Assembly: GCA_963855995.1 (NCBI GenBank) | Contig: OY979716.1 | Location: forward strand, 52,006,846 to 52,070,845 | Direction: 5' to 3' | Source of the DNA: Muricea muricata | Taxonomy: Eukaryota > Cnidaria > Anthozoa > Malacalcyonacea > Plexauridae | DNA length: 64,000 nucleotides | In this document: in pieces, positions 33,669 to 43,541 of the stretch | Layout of the letters: every line of letters begins with the position of its first letter | Position numbering within the stretch: the first letter of the stretch is position 1 | Translations under genes and position numbers: made by a program | Notes under the pieces: model-generated | Database searches by the model: none | What the model was told of the DNA's origin: nothing | What the model saw: only the letters and a program-made list of their open reading frames with translations

Positions 33669-34426
33669 TTACAAAATTGAAATAATGTCAGGACCTGCAA
33701 TACATTCCTCTGTATTGACTTCAAGGTAGCCTTTGTCAATGCATTGCAATGTCTCTTGTGCACCACAGATCCTGAAATAATTCAACAGACATAGAGATAT
33801 GTAAGTAAAGAGATGTTCACAATGGTAGCTATGTAACTCACCTGTTTTTATTATAAATAATATGCATACATGACTGAAAATATTAAGCACTGGAAAGCTA
33901 AGACTTCTTACAAAAAATGATGGGGACAAATATATCTGGTAGGAGCCATTTCTTAGGACAAATTTCTGCATAGGCACATTTATTAAAAACAGGATCCTCC
34001 AAGTCAGAATGTTTATTAATGACATGGCTCATGAATGCTTTAAACCATAGCGTCAGTTATGTATAAATAGTCAAGGGCGTCCAATTACATACCATTCTCA
34101 CATCTCGGGCTGAATGCTGATGCTGCTGGATTGATGTCGGATAAATTGTCGGGAAAACAGAAATTCCTATTTCATCTCTTCTCAACCATCGATTTGTTAG
34201 ACTTCCTTCCACTTGTGAACTCACACAACAATGCGAAAAGTCTTCAATCTTAAAATGCTTCGAGCATATCACTGATCGGCTCGTTGGGTTCCATTTTGCG
34301 CGCGTTCGGGAAACAAAATCTACCCACTTTTTCCTCGTCGCCGTAAAAAGGAATAACACGAAGGGATATTCCTTCCTTTAAATCTCTTGTGTTACTACAG
34401 CCGTATACGACGCACCTTTCAGGCAT
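33669..34426 (-). pseudogene. THAP-domain gene, truncated
   Basis: Exon 1 (34426-34093) starts MPERCVVYGCSNTRDLKEGI. A frameshift near 34345 follows, then KWVDFVSRTRAKWNPTSRSV, ICSKHFKIEDF and the THAP end around VFPTIYP. The C2CH zinc ligands (C-x4-C near the start, then CSKH) and the invariant Trp and Pro are visible. A good donor (GTATGT) follows 34093. A candidate second exon starts at 33770 after TTATTTCAG (ICGAQETLQCIDKGYLEVNT) and ends with a stop at 33669. THAP domains bind DNA and serve as the DNA-recognition part of Kolobok and P-type transposases. No catalytic exon is found downstream within the element. Confidence 0.7.
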
Positions 34427-34899
34427 AATTTCTCTTGTAATACGGTCAACTACAACTGCGCTATATGTAAATGCTAGAAGAAAGCTTTGTTGATGTCCGG
34501 AATTTACGTTTCACATTAGCTACCAGACTGCTAAAACAGTTGCGCGGACGTGAACCAAAATGGCGGCAATTTTAAATTAAATTTCCATATTCAACGAGGT
34601 CTTATGACTGCAAAATTGATTTAAACTCAGTAATTTTTGTGCAAACAATCTTCTAAAATCACAATCTTTTGAAATTCATCAAAAAAATTTTGGGGTCAGG
34701 TGCACTTTAAAACAAATAGGGAATTTTGATAACTGAGATTCTGACTATAATTATGATCAGTATAATAATTTCTATACTATTAATTATTAGATACCTTCTT
34801 CACATCCATGAAACTCTAATAACAGAGAGTTTAAATTCTTTAAACTTATCAGCCCGTATTCGTCCTCACTTAGACCTGTAAGATGTGGCTGTTTGGCAT

Positions 34900-35395
34900 C
34901 AGCATATGAGGCGCCAAGTGTAAATTTATTATTTCACAACTTTTTTGTGCTTGTTTTCATTATTTATCAAAGAACCAAAAAGTATTCATTGGTTATTTGA
35001 AATAACCAATTTTAATTTTCTTCATTATACCAAAGAACCAAACGGTCAATTTTTGGTTTTATCAAAAAAAAAACAAATTTGGTAAATTTGGTTATATGAA
35101 ATAACCAAAATTGCTAAATTTGGTTTTATCAAAAAACCAAAATTGGTAAATATGGTTATATCAAATAACCAAAAACAATATATTTACACTTATGAAGCGC
35201 CATGTGTAAATGTATTATTTATAAAAAAAATGCACGAATTTCATTATTTGACTGGTTATTTGATGTCATGAAATGGTTATCACGACTTAAAACCAAAGAC
35301 AAAAAAAAAATGAGACGGACTGGTTTTGTCTAATAACCATTTTCGCAGTATTTGGTTATTTCATATAACCAAATTGTATATATTTTCAATCAGTG
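34900..35395. repeat. AT-rich array of short palindromes
   Basis: Repeated copies of a palindromic motif (GGTTATTTGAAATAACCAA, GGTTATATGAAATAACCAAA and close variants) occur at about 34999, 35090, 35151, 35330 and 35350. The block ATGAGGCGCCAAGTGTAAAT near 34906 recurs as ATGAAGCGCCATGTGTAAAT near 35192, so the array includes a diverged duplication. No coding content. Confidence 0.7.
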
Positions 35396-37568
35396 TGAAT
35401 AAACGATCAGTTGGTCAGATGTTTCGATTCTTCATATTTGATGCAACATGAAGTACAGTAAATTTTCCCGCCAAGAATTGCTAATCAATATGGCTACCAA
35501 CGAAGGACTGGCAAGATTGCTATCTTCTGCCATAGAACGAGCAGTGAGCGATGTTCTGGATTCACGAGGCGTAAGAGGCATAAAAAAATAATACATATCC
35601 CGCTGTGGTGTTTATCCTATAATCGTGAATTTTAGATTTGCCTTACCTTATTAAAAACATGCAAGAGTAATGAGTTGGTGTTTTCGCACCCTAAAACTTT
35701 TCATTATATATATATATATGTGTATATATTCATAATTTCATATAGAACGGTCAGAATGTGCAGGCTACCAACGAAGCTCCTTATAGTAATTCTTCACTGC
35801 AAAACGTGCTGAGGGTAAGCTATCTCTTTATAGTCCCTTGCCTGTGGTGAAAATGCCAAATGTACTTTTAAATACAATCACACAGCTAGAAATGCCAAAA
35901 CATAAGTATAAAAGCAAGTTGTGGATTTCACCAGCTCACAGCAATTCTGTGAAACTCAAACTTGTTGCGACTTGACATTTGCTAAAAGTTGTTGAAACAA
36001 CTTACAATCAAGCTTGCATGTGAATAAAAAGTCCTGACAATTATCATCGAGCAAGTCTGTTGACAACTTGCAGCAAAGCATAATTTTTTCCGCACCTTCC
36101 AACTTAATTGCAGAATGTCACCAATACGTCTGACCAAACATCAGATTCTGTGCAGAGCATTTCAAGGGTAAGTGCTCCCTGGATATTTTCCAGCTGCATG
36201 GGCAATTGTTTAGCAAATTTATGTAATTTAAAAGCTATCTGGTTATAAACAATTTTATGATCATCTTTCTACTTAGGAGAATGTCCAAAATCAAACATCA
36301 TTGTCAATTAACAGGACAAGGGTAAGTAAAACATTTTCTGTGCTATGAAAAATTTTGATGAATTATGTGTTAGAACCTATAATTTATAAGGTACTCATTA
36401 ATTTCAGACATTTATATTTAATACCAGCTTGTGCAAGGATCTAAAATGCAGATTTTTAAAAATCTTAGTGATGCTAGTCATTCATATTAACATGGTACAG
36501 GTATTGCCCTGAATTAAAGGGCATATATGAAGTGAAGGTCCTTTTCTGTTTCCTAACTTTTTTGGGATTTTATAGCCCTCTATTTAGGGAAATGAAGGTT
36601 CTTTTATTTAGGCTATATATAAAATATAACCAGCTTAAAGTGACTAAGAAGAACATAAAAGAATATTCATTTGAAACCAATAAAAATGTTTGCTTCATAT
36701 GTCCATTAAGGTGTTAACATCAACCTGTATTGAGAGGTATTGATTGAGTGATTAGTCTCTTTGTTATAGCCAAGGCACCAGCCAACGCTGCCATCAGCAT
36801 TTGGTCAGTGTGTGCAAGTAACACCCGCCCCAAAGAGAAATTGATCAAGATCATGCCAGCTGAAGCCAGGGAAAGCATACACCAAAGATATTGTGTGTAT
36901 TCCACCTAAGATGACCAAGAACTTGGATACTTATCCTATTCCAAAAGGAGAAAGTGGAGCCAATTTGGCAAAAATGGGCCTTATTGGGAAAATATACCTA
37001 GAGTCTACCTGGAGTGCAGAAGAAGTAGAAAATTAAATCAGTAGTGTTTTCAGCCCTGTATTTAATCTTCCTGGCAATTTGCGTTTTGAATACACGTATC
37101 TTAGGTAAATGTTGTTGATCAGCTTATAGTCAATTATCTTTAGTTGAAACAATGAATAGATAGTACATAATTATCTGTAATATTAGAACAACATGTTCTG
37201 TTCAGAACTCTGTGAAGTTAATTGCTAATTTTCTGAAAAATATTTGCATGTTTTGCAGCACTATGCCAGGAACTAAGAAGCTTAGCGTACCACGTATATC
37301 ATCCTCCTTCAGATGGAATGCTCCAGAAGTTCTCTCGCTATGTTCACAGGGTGCAATTTACATAGCTTCAAAAGAAAATCCTGCACAGGAATATAATTGT
37401 CTAGAAAATAATGTAATTTTTCACACTTTGTTATCTTAATTGAATCACTTGCAATGTTTATTATATATTGGCCCTATTGTAAGGATAGGTTAGGCAAAGG
37501 AAGTAATTATTAATTGGTTTACGATTTCATGATGATATTATCAGAGTTCTGCCTGAAACCAGTTACAA

Positions 37569-37803
37569 TGTGCAGAACTGCCTCCCAATAGTATTCTACA
37601 CACACACATGTTTTATTTTAAACTTTATTTAATACAAATCACAATCTCTCGTATTTAACAATTTCCCTTCTCAAATATTTTTCCACACCAACAACAACAA
37701 CAATACCGGTATATACCGGCTTGACCCGAGTGGTCCCCGTTCGGATTCGCGCGTCTCGCGCGACAACAAACCTATCTTACGTTAATGTTAGTGGTTTCCG
37801 ACA
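37569..37803 (-). repeat. BEL 3' LTR
   Basis: 235 bp, TG...CA, near-identical to 43307-43541. On the minus strand it is preceded by a polypurine tract (GGGGGGAGGG, 37804-37813), the expected plus-strand primer. Confidence 0.9.
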
Positions 37804-37809
37804 CCCTCC

Positions 37810-37945
37810 CCCCATATAGCTTCTTGGAGCTATATGTCATAAGGAAACCTTAAAATCTCAATGTCAATTACGTAACTTCTAACTAACCGTTCGTTTTATG
37901 CAAACTGTAATGTCTTAAAGGATATAGAGTATTGTTCCGAGTTTG
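37810..37945 (-). other. BEL 3' untranslated region
   Basis: Between the end of the integrase frame and the 3' LTR; carries the polypurine tract next to the LTR. Nothing else seen. Confidence 0.5.
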
Positions 37946-39423
37946 CTACTCATTCTCACTCGTCATCGTTGTTTGCTCTTGAATACGAATTCTTGCGACG
38001 GCTGCTGCCTCTCGCGCTGGTCGAAATACTGCAGCGGCAGGATTGAGTTTGTCACTGTTGCTTGATGAACTAATATCACAAGACAGTTCGAGAGGATACA
38101 GATGCTGAACTGCTCGCTCTAAATGACCAGTCGGTGTCTTTATCTTCGCCCCTCGAACAACCCCGTCTCTTCCCTTATAAAGTTCCTCCACTACTCCCAA
38201 CGGCCATTTATTTCTGTTGCGTTCTTCAGCGTAGATTATGACCACATCCCCAACAGCTAGGGAGAAAGACTTCGCATGATATTTTAAATTGTGTCGCTCT
38301 CTCAATGCTCGTACATACTCTTTTGTCCATCTGTTCCACACGTGCTCCTTACATTTCTTTAAATACTTTGCGCGCTTGCGTAAGTCTGGGTCGGTTTCAT
38401 GGTAATGCTCTAGTTCAGGAAGTTGGGTGGTCCCGACGAACTGCAAGCTATTAGGTGTCAACGTGGGCATTTGGATATCATCTTCTTGATACCCCAGTGG
38501 TCTGTTGTTAAGAGTTATCTCAACGTCTAGAAGCACGGCTTCAAGTTCTTTCTTCATAAGGTATCCATTTCCAATAGATTTGTACAATGCGGATTTTACT
38601 AAACCGACCATTCGCTCGAATTGACCCCCCACCAGGGGGCCCGACTAAGATTAAATTGCCATTTTATCTTTTCGTTAGCAAGGAAATTATGGAATTTCTC
38701 ATCTCGCTGTGCTTTCTTTAACCAGTTAGATGCCGCCACAAAGGTTTTCGCATTATCAGAGTAGATCTTCTCTGGTCTGCCCTTTCTCGCAATCAGACGC
38801 TTGAGGGTGGGAATAAACTCATCAGTTTCCATGCTGGTGGTCAACTCTAAGTAGAGGGCTCTGGTAAGACTACACGCGTAGAGGGTTATGTACGCTTTCC
38901 CTTCGGTTTTCTTGGTGATACGATACTTTATTGGGCCTGCAAAATCCACCCCTACCACTTGGAATAAACGGTGGCCTTGTGTTCTATCTATGGGCAAGTT
39001 CCCCGGGGGTGGTTTACTAACATGTCGCACGTGAAATCTTCGACACCCATGACATCGCTTTATGATCTTCCTCACCAGTTTCCTCAATCTAGGAACCCAC
39101 ATGGTTTCTCTAATTTTCGCCATGGTGAGTCCGACTCCCCCGTGTAACGTGCGTTGATGTGCATTCTCTACAAGCTTGATCGTATAAGGATGGTTGTCGG
39201 GTAGGAATATGGGATACAGGCCTTGTAACCGACCTTCGCACACTTGGATGCCATTTACGTCCATCTTCACACCCAGGCGTTGCTTGTCGTCGTTCAACTG
39301 GTCGTTTTCAATTGATTGTGCTCGCTTTATCCAGAATTCACGTTGCTTGTTTATCTCATCGGTGATCAACGGTCCGGAGCGTCTCTCTGTCTCAGTTTTC
39401 CTGGCTCGACAGTTATGCAGAAA
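37946..39423 (-). pseudogene. BEL integrase and C-terminal domain, one frameshift
   Basis: After the TGA at 39424 the same frame continues through the zinc-binding region (HQRTLHGGVGLTMAKIRETM...CHGCRRFH). The catalytic core has VVGVDFAGPI (first Asp), KIYSDNAKTFVAA (second Asp) and LLDVEITLNNRPLGY (Glu). Between them, in a run of six G near 38627-38632, the frame shifts by one base: APWWG ends the first frame and GGQFERMVGLVKSAL starts the next. The C-terminal DUF5641-like part (LAVGDVVIIYAEERNRNKWP; HLERAVQHLYPLEL) ends at 37946. Integrase would insert the cDNA. Because the lesion is in a homopolymer, a sequencing error is possible. Confidence 0.8.
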
Positions 39424-42066
39424 TCAGAAAATCCATGCGTGGATTCTCACAGCTTTGTTGAGCGAAAACTTAGCCAAGATCTGGTCTGATTCGTCAGGTG
39501 AGTTTACCGCTACGTTGAAAACTGCCTTTGTTGCCTTGGCTTCGGCTTCACTCTCTGGGGTTGCCGTTGTCACCATATCTCTGGGCCACTCGTTCGGGTC
39601 AGCCAACCACGACGGTCCTTCCCACCACAATTGATTTCCGGACACAAGACCTCCACGACTACCCAAATCTGCAGGATTGTCTCGACTAGGAACGTGGCGC
39701 CACGTAATATTTGGACATGCCGGAATCTTGTTTACGCGATTCATAACAAATTGTTTATATTCTCCCCCTCCTTTCAGCCACTGCAACGCCACGGTGCTGT
39801 CTAACCAACCATACGATCCTGCAACAGGCATTCCACCTAGCGCTTCTCGAACATTAACCAACAGATTAGTCGCCATGTGGGCAGACACCAGTTCTAATCG
39901 TGGTATGCTTAGATCTTGTTTGGCTAATCTAGCTCTAGCAGCTACTAGACCAATGTTGGTATCTTCGTTCTGCTTTACAACTGCATAAAGTGCTGCGCAC
40001 ACGCCTTTCTTACTCGCGTCTCCGAATGAGTGGAGTTCGATTTCTTCCACTGCTTCACGCTGAGTTGTCAGAGCTCTGGGTATCGCGACACGTTTAGGCA
40101 ATCCTTTCACCCACTGACTGTATTCTATGGCTTGTGATTTTGGTAATGGTGCATCCCATGCTGTTTTTGCTTCGCAAGTCTCTCGATAGATTATCTTCCC
40201 CCTTAGCGTTACTGGCGCGACAAGTCCCAGGGGATCGTAAATACTTGCCAGGTTATGCAACAACTCTCTTTTGGTCACAGGCATTTTCATCTCTGGGACC
40301 ACGACACTAAACTCGTCGGCTTCTTTGTTCCAGGGGAGGCCTAGCAGACTGGACTCTTGATCAGTTGACGGACTAAATTGCTGTTTGGCAAAGGTATTCT
40401 CTGTCTCTACACTGGGTTGTTCACTTTCCAACTCGGAGACATTGGAATGCCATTTGTGGAGTGTAAATTTAGCGTCCTCGAAGATCTCAATAGCTCCGAC
40501 TTTCAATTCTTTTGCCTCGGCCACAGTTGGTTTACCACTCAATAGGTCGTCGACGTAAAGGCTTTTACGTATCTCAGCGACTAATTCTGGTTCACGAGCT
40601 TCCCAGGATACAAGGTGTCGTTCTACAACCCCACCCAGAAGAAAGGGAGAACACACTAGACCAAAGAGAGCTCTAGTGAATCTTAAAGTTTCGACTTCCG
40701 ACTGTTCGCTCGACTTCCAATGGAATCTAAGTGAGTCTCTTTCTTCCTTTCTGATTCGCACTTGCAGGAATGCCTGCTTGATGTCTCCCGTTAGGGCCAC
40801 CGGATGAAACCGCATCCGTACAAGTACATTCCACAATCGATTTTGTAGCGGAGGGCCCACATAGAGGCAGTCATTCAGGCTGGGGGCCTGCACATTCTCA
40901 CGAGCTGAAGCATCATAAACGATGCGCAGTTTGGTCGACTCTGCTTCTGTCCGCATCACGGGTTTATGAGGGATATAGAATGTCTTTCCGGTTGGTGGTT
41001 GTGTCGCAGCTTCAACAATTCCCTCAGATTTCTGCTGTTTGATCACCTCTGCGTACTTCTCGGTTATGCCCAATCGTTGTAGCTTGTTGTCAAGTTGTGT
41101 AAGTCGACGTAAACTGCCAGATTTATTACTTGGCAAAGGTGGGTGACTGCTCTTCCAGAACAGCCCGGTTTCGAACCACCCTTCAGGATGTCGTACCAGC
41201 TGCTCACAAAACTCTGCATGGACTGCATATTGGTCATGCTCAGGCCTGTCCTCCAGGCCTAAAACGTCTAATCTGCACAAGTCCTCATAATCGGCTTGGC
41301 TTGTCTGCATCAAGAGCATTTTGGAATGATCAAATTCTTTCCCAGACGACATTATTGTCCACCCGAACCTAGTCTTCTCCGCCACTGGTTCACCAGGTAA
41401 ACCTACTCGGGGAGATTCTGCTGTTTTGATGGTGGCAAAAGCACTGGCACCTAGGATCAGATGAATTGGTAAGAATGGTTTAGAATCTTTGTCTTCCATG
41501 GTCACTCCCTTGAGATGGTTGTACGAATCGATCAGTTTCTGGTAGTGTGGATTTGCAATTGTTAGTAAATTTCCCCGTTCGACTCTGGTCACATCCACAT
41601 CGATCTTGTAACTGCCGTCTGTAGCCCCCACTCTAATATTAGAAATCGATACTTCACGAGTCGTTGAACCCAACATCATCTCTATTTGCCGAACTTCTTT
41701 AGACTGTGGTCGCTTCGGAAGTTTGTCCAACAACGCTGCGGAAGCATAGGAGCTTCCTGCCCCAGTGTCAAGTAATGCTCGACATATCACCCCCTCCACA
41801 TTTACGTCCACAACTGGATACACCACCTGACCACTGCTTCCCCCGGTCGCCACTTTAAGACTCTCCTTCACTGTGCATATTGAAGTGTGATGCCTTTGAT
41901 TACACTTCTGACAACCAGTTGTACTTCTACACTCGTTGGCTTGATGTTTGGGACCCGTACAGTTAAAACATAGTTTCTTTTTCGCTAGAATCCCCTTTCT
42001 CTCATCCACACTCACCACCCTTGTACACTCACGTGAACTATGGTTAACGTCATCACAGTATGCACA
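39370..42066 (-). CDS. BEL Pol: zinc knuckle, protease, RT, RNase H
   Basis: A single long frame (first ATG at 42018, stop 39424-39426). Order: zinc knuckles (CAYCDDVNHSSREC just before the ATG, CFNCTGPKHQANEC), aspartic protease (LLDTGAGSSYASA), then a linker with FGWTIMSSG. RT motif A is TGDIKQAFLQVRI and the catalytic box is LYVDDLLSG. The connection is NLASIYDPLGLVAPVTL. RNase H has SFGDASKKGVCAALY, IPRLELVSAHMATNLL, WLDSTVALQWL and NPADLGSRGG. All expected acidic residues are visible, so the enzymes look intact. It is flanked by one in-frame TGA on each side (42067-42069 and 39424-39426), and integrase continues in the same frame beyond the second. Confidence 0.85.
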
Positions 42067-42069
42067 TGA

Positions 42070-43148
42070 TCATCTTCGAGAACTCGTATTAAATAGACTA
42101 TCTCGTTTACTCTTGCGCTTCTCTCTATCTTTATCTATGACATCCTCTTTCTCACTAAGATTTATGTCCCTCCATTGTTTTAATGCTTGAATAAGGTGCG
42201 TTAGATCCCACTCTTGCCAGCTCGCCTGTCCTTTAACTAAATCACTCTTTATCCCTGAGAGCTTATCAAGGACACTTCGCGTCATCCCATTTACTCGCTC
42301 AAGTTTACCCAACGTTTCAAGGGATTGAACATTAAAAAGCAAAGTTTTATAGAAACTGTTTATTTCAACAGGGTCAGTGCCTTTTACCACAGGCAAATCA
42401 AGAATGCTTTGGACATATGCATTTATAACTTCACTTGTCTTCCCGTATTCCCCCTTTAAGATGTTTTTTGCCCGTTCGTACCCCTCTGTTGTTAGGGGCA
42501 ACCCGTCAATATCTGCTCTTACCTTGGGTTTCACAAACTCCTTCAGATAAGCAAATTTCGTAACAGCCGAAAGCTCGGCGCTATCGATTTCAGCAACAAA
42601 TTTGTTCCAAAAGGGTAACCAATTTGCACATTTCCCGTCGAATTGGGTAATGGACAGCTTTGGTAATTTCGTTGACAATACCTTTTTCGTCTGGTTCTGT
42701 TCGCCCGCCGTTAATGCCTTTTGAAACTGTAGCTGCTGTTCGTACAGCTCACGTTCTTGACTCATTTTCAGCTGTGTTTCTCGTGCTCAAATGCCATTTC
42801 TTGTTTGAGTGTTTCGGACAACTTTGCCGCCTGATTTCCCTTCGTTATTTTCTCCTTTTCTAGTCGTATCTCAATTAATTTCTTGTCGGACGCCTTTAAA
42901 GTACTTTCGATGCCTTCGACCCATTCTTGTACCTGCAGCTCCGTTTCGTTATTACCGAATTTCAGTTCTATAATCTCATCTTTCAACGCGTGACTCGCCT
43001 CGATTTTCCCTTTGATTGACGTTTCGTGTCTGTTTATCGCTTCAAAGTTTCCCGTTTCGATTACTTCGTTGCTTTTACCTAGAGTAAATTTGAGTGTTCG
43101 TAATTTCCAGTCAAGTTCCTTTACTTTTGCTTCCATAGCTCTTTTCAC
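42070..43148 (-). pseudogene. BEL Gag, one frameshift
   Basis: The N-terminal frame (43148-42768) is a Lys/Glu-rich coiled coil (MKRAMEAKVKELDWKLRTLK). Near 42775 the frame must shift by one base to continue as QLKMSQERELYEQQLQFQKA. The second frame (42765-42070) holds the DUF1759-like Gag core (KLSITQFDGKCANWLPFWNK; RAKNILKGEYGKTSEVINAY; ILDLPVVKGTDPVEINSF). A TGA at 42067-42069 ends it just before the zinc-knuckle region, which continues in the same frame. Gag would form the cytoplasmic particle that holds element RNA. Only two lesions separate this copy from an intact Gag, consistent with the near-identical LTRs. Confidence 0.8.
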
Positions 43149-43306
43149 TTGGTTATTTTAGCTTTATCCGATAAATCTCTCCGTCCCAATTTGTCGCTAT
43201 ACGGTATTTGATATAAATTCCACACGTGTCGCCCGATATTTGTTCCCGATATTTCTTGCTTTTGCTCGATCAACAATCTCCCAAATGTCGTTCGGAGGTG
43301 CCACTA

Positions 43307-43541
43307 TGTGCAGAACTGCCTCCCAATAGTATTCTACACACTCACATGTTTTATTTTAAACTTTATTTAATACAAATCACAATCTCTCGTATTTAACAAT
43401 TTCCCTTCTCAAATATTTTTCCACACCAACAACAACAACAATACCGGTATATACCGGCTTGACCCGAGTGGTCTCCGTTCGGATTCGCGCGTCTCGCGCG
43501 ACAACAAACCTATCTTACGTTAATGTTAGTGGTTTCCGACA
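43307..43541 (-). repeat. BEL 5' LTR
   Basis: 235 bp, TG...CA. Next to its inner edge the minus strand reads TGGCACCTCCGAACGAC (about 43304-43288), a primer-binding-site candidate beginning with the TGG that pairs with a tRNA CCA end. Confidence 0.9.

Larger units (their letters stand above)
32145..34706. mobile_element. Kolobok-like DNA transposon, 76-bp TIRs, TTAA target duplications
   Basis: The left end 32145-32220 (AGTGCACCTGACCTCAAAAT onward) matches the reverse complement of 34631-34706 at high identity. Both ends are directly flanked by TTAA (32141-32144 and 34707-34710). TTAA duplication and a THAP-domain protein together point to the Kolobok superfamily. The 2,562-bp element holds two convergent genes but no recognisable catalytic core, so it looks internally deleted and non-autonomous. 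Confidence 0.8.
37569..43541 (-). mobile_element. BEL/Pao retrotransposon, nearly complete, young
   Basis: Two 235-bp LTRs (37569-37803 and 43307-43541) start TGTGCAGAACTGCC and end GTTTCCGACA. They differ at only about two positions, and both are flanked by ACAA, a 4-bp target duplication (37565-37568 and 43542-43545). Internal Gag, protease, RT, RNase H and integrase are in BEL order. It is not the same family as the 7-13 kb element: LTRs and proteins differ strongly. Confidence 0.9.

Noticed and set aside
39194..42190. Plus-strand frames across the BEL element at 37.6-43.5 kb
   Set aside because: Antisense to strongly conserved Gag-Pol motifs.
37946..43148. Programmed frameshifting in the young BEL
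   Set aside because: The shift near 38630 lies in a G run within integrase, where no programmed event is expected; a plain indel or base-calling error is simpler.
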